64,000 nucleotides of DNA from the NCBI RefSeq assembly GCF_013003965.1, contig NZ_CP053069.1, positions 2,759,419 to 2,823,418 of the forward strand, written 5' to 3'. This document shows, piece after piece, positions 51,288 to 61,021 of this stretch. The DNA comes from Usitatibacter rugosus. GTDB taxonomy: Bacteria > Pseudomonadota > Gammaproteobacteria > Burkholderiales > Usitatibacteraceae. Both the position numbers and the translations under genes were made by a program. The notes below the pieces were generated by a model, which saw nothing but the letters and a program-made list of their open reading frames with translations, searched no databases and was not told where the DNA came from. Numbering within the stretch: the first letter of the stretch is position 1; the number at the start of each line of letters is the position of its first letter.

Positions 51288-52117
51288 TGCTCGGGCTCGC
51301 CTGGCTGCGGCGCAAGCCCGGCGAGCCGACGCTCGCGGTCACCCCGGAGCTCTGGCAGCGCGCCACGGCGCCGTGGCTCTTCATGCGCGGCCTCGCTCCT
51401 GCCGATGTCGAGCGCCTGCGCTTGCTCTCGGAAAATTTCCTCTCGACGAAGCACTTCTCCGGCACGCACGACCTCGAGATCACGCCGCTCATGAAGGTGC
51501 ACGTGGCGGCGCAGGCCTGCATCCTCGTCCTGGAGCTCGGCATCGAGTGGTACGAGGGCTGGTCGGAGATCATCGTGTATCCCAGCCAGTTCGCCCCCGA
51601 GCGCGAGGTCATGGACGAAGCCGGGGTCGTGCACATCACGAACGACCCGATGGCGGGCGAGGCGTGGCTCGGCGGACCGGTCGTGCTCTCGTACGAGGAC
51701 GTGGCGATGACCGGCGACGAGGAAACGCGCGTCGCGGGCTACAACGTCGTGATCCATGAATTCGCGCACAAGCTCGACATGCGACACGGCGAGCCCAACG
51801 GCTTTCCGCCGCTGCATGACGGCATGAGCGTCGCGGCGTGGCGCAAGGCGTTTGCCGCGGCGTACGAGGATTTCTGCGCGCGCGTGGATGCCGCCGACGA
51901 GCTCTCGGAGCGAGACGACGGCGCGGCGCTGGACGAGCTGCCGATCGATCCCTACGGTGCGGAAAGTCCCGGCGAGTTCTTCGCCGTCATCTCGGAAGCG
52001 TTCTTCGAGACGCCGGAGCTGCTCTCGCCGGAATACCCGGCGGTCTACGAGCAGCTTCGGCTTTTCTACCGGCAGGATCCGCTCGCGCGGCTCACTTCGT
52101 CGAGTTCGCCTTCCTGA
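51287..52117 (+). CDS. mtfA: Zinc-dependent peptidase of the MtfA family
   Basis: 276-residue cytoplasmic metallopeptidase. The zinc motif HEFAHKLD (His157, Glu158, His161) is flanked by GYNVVIHEFAHKLDMRHGEPNGFPPL. MtfA of E. coli interacts with the Mlc repressor and so controls the glucose PTS; that partner has not been seen here. The ATG overlaps the previous stop. The 3' end overlaps the convergent small gene at 52092 by 26 bases. Confidence 0.91.
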   Translation: MLGLAWLRRKPGEPTLAVTPELWQRATAPWLFMRGLAPADVERLRLLSENFLSTKHFSGTHDLEITPLMKVHVAAQACILVLELGIEWYEGWSEIIVYPSQFAPEREVMDEAGVVHITNDPMAGEAWLGGPVVLSYEDVAMTGDEETRVAGYNVVIHEFAHKLDMRHGEPNGFPPLHDGMSVAAWRKAFAAAYEDFCARVDAADELSERDDGAALDELPIDPYGAESPGEFFAVISEAFFETPELLSPEYPAVYEQLRLFYRQDPLARLTSSSSPS

Positions 52118-52364
52118 CGTTCGGCGATTCGGCTTTCGAGCGGCTCGCTGCCGCCTGCTCGGCCTCGAGCATCTCCTTCGCCTCGGCATCGGATTTCGGC
52201 GCGGCGTCGCGCGCTTCCTTCTCGATGTCGTGGTGCTCCATGTGGTCCTTCACGCCCTTGTTGTACTGGCGCGTGGCTTCGTAGTTGCCCTCGCCGTACG
52301 GGCCCGGCTTGGCGCCGGCGTCTTTCGAGGGCTTGTCGGTGGGCTTGTCGTTCTGCGGCTTCAT
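52092..52364 (-). CDS. Hypothetical 90-residue charged protein
   Basis: Not recognised as a named family. Highly charged and disordered-looking (MKPQNDKPTDKPSKDAGAKPGPYGEGNYEATRQYNKGVKDHMEHHDIEKEARDAAPKSDAEAKEMLEAEQAAASRSK). No signal or membrane segment. GGAGA 7 bases upstream fixes ATG 52364, although an in-frame codon at 52403 exists. The YGEGNYEATRQYNKG segment resembles small stress-related proteins of Proteobacteria, a weak resemblance only. It overlaps the end of mtfA and lies downstream of glnB and the 45-residue gene. Confidence 0.7.
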   Translation of the reverse strand: MKPQNDKPTDKPSKDAGAKPGPYGEGNYEATRQYNKGVKDHMEHHDIEKEARDAAPKSDAEAKEMLEAEQAAASRSKAESPNVRKANSTK

Positions 52365-52471
52365 GGGTCGTCTCCACGGATGAATGGTCCGAGCAACGAT
52401 CATGAACGTGGGGATTTGCGGCCGTCAGCGGAGGACGGCACCGGCCGCGGTAGGACGCGGCCTACATTACC

Positions 52472-52493
52472 GGTCCCGGAGGTGCCCGGGACC
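52472..52493. terminator. Hairpin below the 45-residue gene
   Basis: GGTCCCGG, a 6-base loop and CCGGGACC form a perfect 8-bp stem just beyond the stop of the gene at 52502. There is no following T-tract on either strand, so it is at best a weak or factor-dependent terminator. The surrounding gap (52365-52501) contains no other gene. Confidence 0.45.
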
Positions 52494-52501
52494 ACGGCGC
52501 C

Positions 52502-52639
52502 TCAGAGGAAGAGGACGGCCGGGAAGACAGCGATGGCAAGAACGATCAGTACCCACTCGCAGTTCCACCGTTTGAGGTGCCCGGTGTAGTGCAGGATGAT
52601 CGCGGCGATCGCGAAGACATAGAAAGCGGCGAGCAGCAT
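52502..52639 (-). CDS. Small 45-residue membrane protein downstream of glnB
   Basis: Not previously listed as a named family that I can recognise. The product MLLAAFYVFAIAAIILHYTG.. ends ..LIVLAIAVFPAVLFL. Two hydrophobic segments (about 1-18 and 29-45) flank a short basic/polar loop (HLKRWNCEW), so it is a double-pass membrane peptide. An AGAGG-type ribosome binding site sits about 10 bases upstream of the ATG. It lies 62 bases after the glnB stop on the same strand, so co-transcription with glnB is plausible. Its small size makes it easy to miss in annotation. Confidence 0.65.
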   Translation of the reverse strand: MLLAAFYVFAIAAIILHYTGHLKRWNCEWVLIVLAIAVFPAVLFL

Positions 52640-52700
52640 TCTTTGGAGCCTCTTTTGGTACGTGCGCGGGGCTAGGATAGCAGGAAGGGGGTCCCCCGGC

Positions 52701-54651
<1,951 letters not shown>

Positions 54652-54688
54652 CGGGGTGGTGACGGCGGCTAGAATCGTTGTTCTCGCC

Positions 54689-54694
54689 ATTATA
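54689..54694 (-). promoter_or_regulatory. -10 box upstream of nadE
   Basis: On the minus strand TATAAT lies 38 bases upstream of the nadE ATG. No good -35 hexamer is at 17 bases. The intergenic region also holds the start of the divergent gene at 54720. Confidence 0.45.
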
Positions 54695-54719
54695 CGGTGC
54701 CGCACACCCCGCCTTTGCC

Positions 54720-55853
54720 TTGACGCAACCGCGCCTGCTCGCGTCGCTCGACGAAATCCCCGCTGCGCAATGGAACGCCCTGGCCGGTGACAATCCCACC
54801 GTCGCCTACGCGTTCCTGGACAGCTTGCACCGCTCCGGGAGCGCCGCGCCCGAGGCCGGGTGGGTGCCGCAGTACTACACGCTCTGGGACGGCCCGAAGC
54901 TGCGTGGCGCCGTGCCCCTGTATGTGAAGTCGCATTCCTATGGCGAGTACGTCTTCGACTGGGCCTGGGCCGATGCCCACGAGCAGCACGGGATCGCGTA
55001 CTACCCCAAGCTGCTGTCCGCGGTGCCGTTCACGCCGGCGACCGGGCCGAGGCTGCTGGCCGTGGATGCCGCGACGCGCACCGAGCTCGCCGCGGGGCTG
55101 CTCAGGCTGGCGAAGCACTCCGATGCCTCATCGGCGCACGTCCTGTTTCCGCCCGAGGACGATGCCGTGGCGTTACGAGAGGCGGGTTGGCTCGAGCGCA
55201 CCGGGGTGCAGTTCCATTGGCGCAATCCCGGCTATGCGAGCTTCGAGGCCTTCCTCGCCGAGCTCTCGCACGACAAGCGCAAGAAGATCCGCCAGGAGCG
55301 CCGCCGCGTGGCCGAGGCTGGCGTGGTACTTCGCCGCGTGACCGGACACGACGCGACCGCCGATGACTGGGACTTCTTCAATGCCTGTTATCGGCGCACC
55401 TACCGCGCACACCGCTCGACGCCGTACCTCAATCGCGCGTTCTTCGGGATGCTGGGCGAGCGCATGCCGGGCAACACGATGCTCGTGATCGCCGAGCGCG
55501 AGGGCAAGCCGGTCGCCTCGGCACTGAACCTCTACTCGGGGAGCGCGCTCTACGGGCGCTACTGGGGCGCCGCGGAGTTCGTGGCCGGCCTGCACTTCGA
55601 GGCGTGCTACTACCAGGCGATGGAGTTCTGCATCGAGCGCGGCATCGCGCTCTTCGAAGGCGGTGCGCAGGGCGAGCACAAGCACGCTCGCGGATTCCTG
55701 CCGCACGTCACCCGCTCCTTCCACTGGCTCGCCCACCCGGCCTTCTACCGCGCCGTCGACGAATACCTCGAGCGCGAGGGCGAGCACATCGCCCAGTACG
55801 TCGACGAGCTCAACGACCACTCCCCGTTCAAATCAAAACCCGGGTCAGAGTAG
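54720..55853 (+). CDS. GNAT/FemAB-like acetyltransferase-fold protein (DUF482 group)
   Basis: 377-residue protein of the peptidogalycan biosynthesis/recognition (DUF482) group of the GNAT superfamily, related to FemAB. Typical parts are DEIPAAQWNALAGDNPTVAYAFLDSLHRSGS near the start, GIAYYPKLLSAVPFTPATGPRLL, LSHDKRKKIRQERRRV, and the late GRYWGAAEFVAGLHFEACYYQAMEFCIERGIALFEGGAQGEHKHARGF. Substrate unknown. Start is uncertain: TTG 54720 is chosen, TTG 54678 is the alternative. The last residues (KPGSE) and the TAG are encoded by the inverted repeat at 55835. Confidence 0.82.
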   Translation: MTQPRLLASLDEIPAAQWNALAGDNPTVAYAFLDSLHRSGSAAPEAGWVPQYYTLWDGPKLRGAVPLYVKSHSYGEYVFDWAWADAHEQHGIAYYPKLLSAVPFTPATGPRLLAVDAATRTELAAGLLRLAKHSDASSAHVLFPPEDDAVALREAGWLERTGVQFHWRNPGYASFEAFLAELSHDKRKKIRQERRRVAEAGVVLRRVTGHDATADDWDFFNACYRRTYRAHRSTPYLNRAFFGMLGERMPGNTMLVIAEREGKPVASALNLYSGSALYGRYWGAAEFVAGLHFEACYYQAMEFCIERGIALFEGGAQGEHKHARGFLPHVTRSFHWLAHPAFYRAVDEYLEREGEHIAQYVDELNDHSPFKSKPGSE

Positions 55854-55894
55854 AGTTTTCTGGCGCGCGAAAACTCTACTCTGACCCGGGTTTT
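55835..55894. repeat. Perfect 26-base inverted repeat, CGGGTCAGAG type
   Basis: Arms 55835-55860 and 55869-55894 are exact reverse complements around an 8-base loop (TGGCGCGC). The GGGTCAGA core is shared with the repeats at 28832 and 36316. It lies between convergent genes, contains the stop of the gene at 54720, and ends one base before the exonuclease stop. It probably acts as a two-way terminator. Confidence 0.95.
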
Positions 55895-55895
55895 G

Positions 55896-56675
55896 TCACT
55901 TCCAGGCGTCGGAGAACTCTTTCCAGTGCGGCGCGGTTTGGTCGGCGAGGAAGGTGCGGAAGAGTGCCACTTCCCGCTCGTAGGATTCCGGCGAGAGCGC
56001 GCCGCGCATGTGCTGGAAGCGCAGGTAGAGGAGATAGGTGTTGGCGACGTCGGTCTCGCAGTAGTTGCGGATCGCCTCGATCTCGCCGCGCTTGTACGCG
56101 GGCCACACCTGCGAGCCATCCATGCCGAGCTTGCCCGGCAGGCCACAGAGCACGGCGATCTCGTTCAGCGGCGCCCATGCGCGATTCTGGTAGCCGGCGA
56201 GGACGTCCATCAGGTCCGTGTGGCGCAGGTGCCAGCGGCTGATGTAGTTGTTCCACTTGAATTCCTTGTTGTCCTCGCCGAGGTCCCAGTAGCTGCCCGC
56301 CTGCACGCCGTGGATCAGCGCACGGTAGTGAAGCACCGGAAGGTCGAAGGACGAACCGTTCCACGACACCAGCGTCGGCACGTACTTGTCGACGCCCTCG
56401 AAGAAGCGCTTCACGAGCTCGCGTTCGCCGTCCTCCGCGCCGCCCACCGACCACGCGCGCAGCGTCTCCCCGCCGGCGCGCAGCACGCACGAGATCGCGA
56501 CGATGCGCTGCAGGTGCGTCGGAAAGAAGTCGCTGCCGGTCGCCTGGCGCCGGCGCTGCGAGACGAGCTCGACGACCGCGTCGTCGGTCACCTCGTCGGA
56601 GAGCTCCCACAGCTTGCGCAGGCCCGCGACGTCCGGGACGGTCTCGATGTCGAAGACGAGGACGGGGGTGGCCAT
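55896..56675 (-). CDS. DEDDy-type 3'-5' exonuclease (PolB-like exonuclease domain)
   Basis: 259-residue nuclease of the predicted 3'-5' exonuclease family related to the DNA polymerase B proofreading domain. FDIETVP supplies Asp9 and Glu11, SWNGSSFDLPVL the third acidic residue, and YCETDVANTYLL the Tyr-x3-Asp of the DEDDy type. No polymerase domain is attached. Function in DNA or RNA processing is undefined. The ATG lies 1 base from the cysM stop, so it is co-translated with cysM. Confidence 0.87.
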   Translation of the reverse strand: MATPVLVFDIETVPDVAGLRKLWELSDEVTDDAVVELVSQRRRQATGSDFFPTHLQRIVAISCVLRAGGETLRAWSVGGAEDGERELVKRFFEGVDKYVPTLVSWNGSSFDLPVLHYRALIHGVQAGSYWDLGEDNKEFKWNNYISRWHLRHTDLMDVLAGYQNRAWAPLNEIAVLCGLPGKLGMDGSQVWPAYKRGEIEAIRNYCETDVANTYLLYLRFQHMRGALSPESYEREVALFRTFLADQTAPHWKEFSDAWK

Positions 56676-56676
56676 G

Positions 56677-57564
56677 TCAGGCGGGGAACACGCCGGTGGA
56701 GAGGTAGCGGTCGCCGCGATCGGCCACGATGTGCACGATGACCGCGTTCTCGACCTCGGCGCAAAGCCGCATGGTCGCCGCCGCGCCGCCTCCGGAAGAG
56801 ATGCCCATGAAGATGCCCTCCTCCGCCGCCATCCGGCGCGTCATCTCCTCGGACTCGGGTTGCGTCACCTCGATGATGCGGTCGACACGCGAGCGGTCGT
56901 AGATCTTCGGCTGGTAGGGCTCCGGCCACTTGCGGATGCCGGGCACCTGCGCACCCTCGGCCGGGTGCACGCCGATCACCTGGATCTTCGGGTTCATCTC
57001 CTTCAGGAACTTCGACGTGCCCATGATCGTGCCGGTGGTGCCCATGGTCGCGACGAAATGCGTGATCTTGCCCTGCGTGTCGCGCCAGATCTCGGGGCCC
57101 GTGCCGGTGTAGTGCGCGAGCGGATTATCGGGATTGGAGAACTGGTCGAGGATGATGCCCTCGCCCGCGTCGCGCATGCGCTTCGCGGTGTCGATCGAAA
57201 GCTCCATGCCGCCCTTCTCGGGAGTGAGCACGAAGCGCGCGCCGAACGCGCCCATCGTCTGGCGGCGCTCGATCGACAGGTGCTCGGGCATCACCAGGAC
57301 CATCTTGTAGCCGCGCATGGCCGCCACCATCGCGAGCGCGATGCCGGTGTTGCCGCTCGTGGCCTCGATCAGCGTGTCGCCCGGCTTGATCTCGCCGCGC
57401 TTCTCGGCGTTCACGATCATCGAGAGCGCCGGACGATCCTTCACGGAGCCCGCGGGGTTGTTCCCCTCGAGCTTGGCGAGGATCACGTTGGAGGTCTTCC
57501 CGGGGATGCGCTGCAGGCGGACGAGCGGCGTGTTGCCGACGAAGTGATCGAGCGTGGGGACCAT
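56677..57564 (-). CDS. cysM: Cysteine synthase B
   Basis: PLP-dependent O-acetylserine sulfhydrylase B, 295 residues. The N-terminal HFVGNTPLVRLQRIPG, PLP Lys42 in NNPAGSVKDRPA, EATSGNTGIALAM and GTTGTIMGTSKFL are the family motifs. CysM can use thiosulfate. A TATACT box at 57576-57571 lies so close to the ATG (57564) that the mRNA would be leaderless or nearly so. Upstream lies the terminator of comEA. Confidence 0.95.
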   Translation of the reverse strand: MVPTLDHFVGNTPLVRLQRIPGKTSNVILAKLEGNNPAGSVKDRPALSMIVNAEKRGEIKPGDTLIEATSGNTGIALAMVAAMRGYKMVLVMPEHLSIERRQTMGAFGARFVLTPEKGGMELSIDTAKRMRDAGEGIILDQFSNPDNPLAHYTGTGPEIWRDTQGKITHFVATMGTTGTIMGTSKFLKEMNPKIQVIGVHPAEGAQVPGIRKWPEPYQPKIYDRSRVDRIIEVTQPESEEMTRRMAAEEGIFMGISSGGGAAATMRLCAEVENAVIVHIVADRGDRYLSTGVFPA

Positions 57565-57570
57565 CGTTCG

Positions 57571-57576
57571 AGTATA
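57571..57576 (-). promoter_or_regulatory. -10 box upstream of cysM
   Basis: TATACT on the minus strand ends 7 bases before the cysM ATG, so transcription would start at or within a base or two of the ATG. The -35 region is not obvious and coincides with the preceding comEA terminator. Confidence 0.45.
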
Positions 57577-57583
57577 GCCAATG

Positions 57584-57610
57584 AAAAGCCCCGCTCGGAG
57601 CGGGGCTTTG
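57584..57610 (-). terminator. Rho-independent terminator after comEA
   Basis: On the minus strand an 8-bp GC stem (AGCCCCGC / GCGGGGCT, loop TCCGA) is followed by TTTTC. It lies about 30 bases beyond the comEA stop and directly before the cysM promoter. Confidence 0.88.
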
Positions 57611-57640
57611 GACTGCACGGGGCGGGAAGGCCTACTTCTT

Positions 57641-58444
57641 CTACTTCTTCTTCTCGTCCACGGCCTTCTTGTCGTCGGCGGCCTTCTTGTCGATGGCGTC
57701 CTTCTTGGCATCGGCCTTGGCGTCGGCGGCATCCTTCTTCGCATCGGCCTTCGTGTCGGCTTTCTTCGCGGCGGCCTTCTTGTCGTCGGCGGCTTTCTTG
57801 TCCGCGGCTTTCTTCTCGTCGGCTGCCTTCTTCTTGTCTTCGGCGGCGGCCTTGTCGGCAGCCTTCTTGTCATCCGCGGCCTTCTTGTCAGCGGCCTTCT
57901 TGTCGTCGGCCGCTTTCTTGTCGGCGGCTTTCTTCTCGTCCGCGGCTTTCTTCTTCTCGTCGGCGGCGGTCTTGTCGGCGGCCTTCTTGTCGTCGGCAGC
58001 CTTCTTGTCGATCGCCTTCTTCTCGTCGGCGGTCAGCTTCTTCGGCTCTTCCTTCTTGGGCTCGGCCGCGGCTTTCTTCGGTTCCGGAGCAGGCGCGGGT
58101 TCCGCTTTCTTCGGTGCGGGTGCGGGCTCGGCCTTCTTCGGCTCGGCCGCGGCCTTCTTCGGCTCGTCCTTCTTCGGCGCGCGATCGCTCGTGCCCGACA
58201 GCATGATGTCGCCCTTGATCTTGTCGTACGTGCCGTCGCCGATGCCGTCGACCTTCTTGATGTCTTCGAGCGACTTGAACGGGCCGTTCTTCTTGCGGTA
58301 GTCGATGATGGCCTGGGCCTTCACCGGGCCGACGCCGTTCAGCGTCTCCAGTTGTTCCTGCGTGGCCGAATTGATGTTGATGCCGGCAAACGCGAGGCCC
58401 GCATACGCGAGCAACGCCGCCAGAAGTCCGATGAGCTTGCGCAT
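57641..58444 (-). CDS. comEA: ComEA-like helix-hairpin-helix protein with a long Lys/Ala/Asp repeat tail
   Basis: 267-residue exported protein. A signal peptide (MRKLIGLLAALLAYAGLAFA) is followed by the ComEA helix-hairpin-helix domain at about residues 21-80 (GININSATQEQLETLNGVGPVKAQAIIDYRKKNGPFKSLEDIKKVDGIGDGTYDKIK), which binds DNA during competence. From residue about 90 it changes into PKK/AEP-rich sequence. From about 135 to 267 it is almost only K, A and D/E in motifs such as DKKAADDKKAADKKAADD. ComEA proteins normally end shortly after the HhH. The opposite strand is also open here, an effect of composition. A ribosome binding site (GGGGAG) and a TATAAT box precede it. Confidence 0.88.
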   Translation of the reverse strand: MRKLIGLLAALLAYAGLAFAGININSATQEQLETLNGVGPVKAQAIIDYRKKNGPFKSLEDIKKVDGIGDGTYDKIKGDIMLSGTSDRAPKKDEPKKAAAEPKKAEPAPAPKKAEPAPAPEPKKAAAEPKKEEPKKLTADEKKAIDKKAADDKKAADKTAADEKKKAADEKKAADKKAADDKKAADKKAADDKKAADKAAAEDKKKAADEKKAADKKAADDKKAAAKKADTKADAKKDAADAKADAKKDAIDKKAADDKKAVDEKKK

Positions 58445-58487
58445 GAGGCTCCCCTTGTGAATTGGAATAATGTGGTGAAACTTGCTG

Positions 58488-58493
58488 ATTATA
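58488..58493 (-). promoter_or_regulatory. -10 box of comEA
   Basis: TATAAT on the minus strand, about 44 bases upstream of the comEA ATG and overlapping the stop codon of the upstream lipoprotein gene. A -35 match is weak. It suggests that comEA has its own promoter although it follows the LPS operon. Confidence 0.5.
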
Positions 58494-59070
58494 ATAGCTT
58501 TTTAGCCGGAGCTGTAGCCCCGAGGTGCTCCAGGCGTGCGGCGTCGATCCAGAGCTTGCCCGGGCCTTCCAGCATCGCCCCCACCTCGAACGACTCCGCG
58601 TTCACCGGGATGTCGAACTCGACCGACACGCGCTTCCAATCGGCGGTACCCGACGTGAGTTTCTGGTCGTGGTGGACCGTGGCCCCGCCCGGGCCGTGGA
58701 CGAGCACGAAGGGCCCGCCACCGTTGCCGGTCGCGCCTTCGGTGCGCACGGCGAGCGTGAAGCGCAGGCGCGCGCCTCGGAGCGTCGGATCGATGACGTG
58801 CTGCATGACGAGCGTCCAGGGCTCCTCGCGAACGCGCTCGATGCGCAGGCTCCGCTGGCCCTCGGCACTCACCGTGCCGTCGATCTCATGGCGGAAAGCG
58901 TTCGGATCCGAATGCGAGCTGCACCGCCATCCCGGCGCGCACCCGTGCGCGGGCCCGTCGGCTTCGAAGCCCGGATTGCGCAGCGTGACCAGGCGGCTCT
59001 CGGCGGACGGCCCCGGCGATGCGCATCCCGCGACCGCCGCGGCGAGCAGCGCCGCCCAAAGGCGGATCAA
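58489..59070 (-). CDS. Putative lipoprotein with carbohydrate-binding-module-like fold
   Basis: 193-residue lipoprotein; lipobox VAGC gives lipidated Cys16 ([16 protein letters not shown]). The mature part starts [25 protein letters not shown] and continues with strands such as [31 protein letters not shown] and [37 protein letters not shown], a jelly-roll pattern like CBM4/9-type modules. The start is TTG at 59070, overlapping the hldD stop (TTGA). Carbohydrate binding is inferred only. Co-translation with heptose-synthesis genes suggests an envelope role. Confidence 0.75.
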   Translation of the reverse strand: MIRLWAALLAAAVAGCASPGPSAESRLVTLRNPGFEADGPAHGCAPGWRCSSHSDPNAFRHEIDGTVSAEGQRSLRIERVREEPWTLVMQHVIDPTLRGARLRFTLAVRTEGATGNGGGPFVLVHGPGGATVHHDQKLTSGTADWKRVSVEFDIPVNAESFEVGAMLEGPGKLWIDAARLEHLGATAPAKKLL

Positions 59071-60077
59071 GGACGGCCTTCGCCGCGTTCCCAGCGCGCC
59101 GCGACGTAGCGGCCGACGCCCTCGTCCACGGAGAGGAACGGCTCGGCATAGCCCGCCGAGCGCAGCGCCGAAACGTCGGCCTGCGTGTAGCTCTGGTACT
59201 TGCCCACCAACGCGGGCGGGAACGGGATGTACTCGATCGTGCCGGCCTTGCGAAGTGCGTCCAGCGTGAGCGGCGCCTCGCCGCGCGCCTTGCGCACCGC
59301 GTTCACCGTGGCCACCGCGACGTCGTTGAAGCTCTGCGCCTGGCCCGTGCCGACGTTGAAGATGCCCGAGACCCCGGGATGGTCGAGGAAGAAGAGGTTC
59401 ACACGCACGACGTCTTCCACGCTCACGAAGTCGCGGATCTGCTCGCCGGGGCCGTACTCGCCGCCGCCCTCGAACAGGCGCACCTTGCCTTCCTTCAGGT
59501 ACTGGTTGAAGAAGTGGTACGCCACGGAAGCCATGCGGCCCTTGTGCGACTCGCGCGGGCCATACACGTTGAAGTAGCGGAAGCCGGCGATCTGGGCGCT
59601 CCGCCCCTCGAGCTGCCGGCGCACGGCCTGGTCGAACAGGAACTTCGAGTAGCCGTAGACGTTCAACGGCGCCTCGTGCTCGCGCGACTCCTTGAACACG
59701 CGCCCGCCGCCGTACACCGAGGCGGACGACGCATAGATGAACGGCACGCCGTGCTCCTGGCACCACGCGAGGAGATCGAGCGAATAGCGGTAGTTGTTCT
59801 CCATCATGTAGTTGCCGTCCTGCTCCATCGTGTCGGAGCAGGCGCCCTGGTGGAGGACGGCGCCGATGTCCCGGGCGAACACGCTGTGGCGGATGCGGCC
59901 GATGAAGTCCTGCTTGTCGTAGTAGTCCGCGATCTCGAGGTCGACGAGGTTCGGCACCTTGTCGGCGCGCGTGAGGTTGTCGACGGCGATGATGTCCTTC
60001 ACGCCGCGGTCGTTCAGCGCGCGCACGAGGTTCGCGCCGACGAACCCGGCCGCGCCGGTCACGATGAGCGTGGTCAT
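59067..60077 (-). CDS. hldD: ADP-L-glycero-D-manno-heptose 6-epimerase
   Basis: Extended SDR that epimerises ADP-heptose for the LPS core, 336 residues. [19 protein letters not shown] is the NADP motif. The catalytic tyrosine and lysine lie in SSASVYGGG...[32 protein letters not shown] is diagnostic for HldD. The ATG overlaps the hldE stop (ATGA). Confidence 0.96.
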   Translation of the reverse strand: MTTLIVTGAAGFVGANLVRALNDRGVKDIIAVDNLTRADKVPNLVDLEIADYYDKQDFIGRIRHSVFARDIGAVLHQGACSDTMEQDGNYMMENNYRYSLDLLAWCQEHGVPFIYASSASVYGGGRVFKESREHEAPLNVYGYSKFLFDQAVRRQLEGRSAQIAGFRYFNVYGPRESHKGRMASVAYHFFNQYLKEGKVRLFEGGGEYGPGEQIRDFVSVEDVVRVNLFFLDHPGVSGIFNVGTGQAQSFNDVAVATVNAVRKARGEAPLTLDALRKAGTIEYIPFPPALVGKYQSYTQADVSALRSAGYAEPFLSVDEGVGRYVAARWERGEGRP

Positions 60078-61021
60078 GGGGACTCCAGGGATTTCTCGAG
60101 CTCCGCACGGCTCGCGGTGGCGGTGCCGAGCTTGGCCACGACGATGCCGGCGGCGTGGTTCGCGACCTTCATCGCGTCGTGGAGGTCGGCGCCCGCGGCC
60201 ACCATGAGGGAGAGCGCGCCGATCACGGTATCGCCCGCGCCGGAGACGTCGTAGACCTCGCGCGCGACGGTCGGCTCGCGGTACGACTCGTCCTTCGTGA
60301 AGAGCGACATACCCTCTTCGCTGCGCGTCACGATGAGCGCGGCGAGATCGAGACTCTCGCGGAGCTTCCGCGCGCGGGCTTCGAGGTCGGCCTCGTCGCT
60401 CCAGCGTCCCGCCACCTCGCGGAACTCGGACCGGTTGGGTGTCAGCAGCGTGGCGCCGCGGTAGCGCGTGTATTCGGAGCCCTTCGGGTCCACGAGCACG
60501 GGTTTGCCGTGCTGCTTGGCGAGCTGGATCATGCGTTGCACGTGCGCGAGGCCGCCCTTGCCGTAGTCGGAGAGCACGATCGCATCCGCCTCGTCGACGA
60601 GCTTCTCGTACTCGTCGAGCTTGGCGGCGAGCACCTCGTGGCTGGGGACGCGCTCGAAGTCGATGCGCAGGAGCTGCTGCTGGTGGCCAACCACGCGCAG
60701 CTTCACCGTGGTGGAGAGCTCCCGGTCGCGGTGAAGCGAGGCCGTCACGCGGTCGCGGAGCAGGAGGTCTTCGAGCGCGCGGCCCGCGTCGTCCTCGCCC
60801 ACCACCGAGAGCAGCGTGCAGCGGCCGCCCAGCGAGGTGATGTTGCGGGCCACGTTCGCGGCCCCTCCCGGGCGCTCCTCGGTGCGCTTCACGAGCACCA
60901 CGGGCACCGGCGCCTCCGGCGAGATGCGATTCACGTCGCCGAACCAGTAGCGGTCGAGCATGACGTCGCCGACGACGAGTACGCGCCGGCCCGCGAAATC
61001 GGGAAGCTTGAGCGCGCTCAT
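60074..61021 (-). CDS. hldE: D-glycero-beta-D-manno-heptose-7-phosphate kinase
   Basis: PfkB-family sugar kinase, 315 residues, covering only the kinase half of the E. coli Hld[30 protein letters not shown] and [18 protein letters not shown] bind the sugar; [20 protein letters not shown] holds the catalytic aspartate. The adenylyltransferase half (RfaE2) is not here, so it must be encoded elsewhere, as in other Betaproteobacteria. Both ends overlap neighbours by ATGA. Confidence 0.93.
   Translation of the reverse strand: MSALKLPDFAGRRVLVVGDVMLDRYWFGDVNRISPEAPVPVVLVKRTEERPGGAANVARNITSLGGRCTLLSVVGEDDAGRALEDLLLRDRVTASLHRDRELSTTVKLRVVGHQQQLLRIDFERVPSHEVLAAKLDEYEKLVDEADAIVLSDYGKGGLAHVQRMIQLAKQHGKPVLVDPKGSEYTRYRGATLLTPNRSEFREVAGRWSDEADLEARARKLRESLDLAALIVTRSEEGMSLFTKDESYREPTVAREVYDVSGAGDTVIGALSLMVAAGADLHDAMKVANHAAGIVVAKLGTATASRAELEKSLESP

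Noticed and set aside
57669-58301. 210-codon open frame (serine/alanine/phenylalanine repeats) opposite the comEA tail
   Set aside because: It mirrors the Lys/Ala/Asp codon repeats of comEA. No start signals and no plausible protein; comEA has a signal peptide, an HhH domain and a ribosome binding site.
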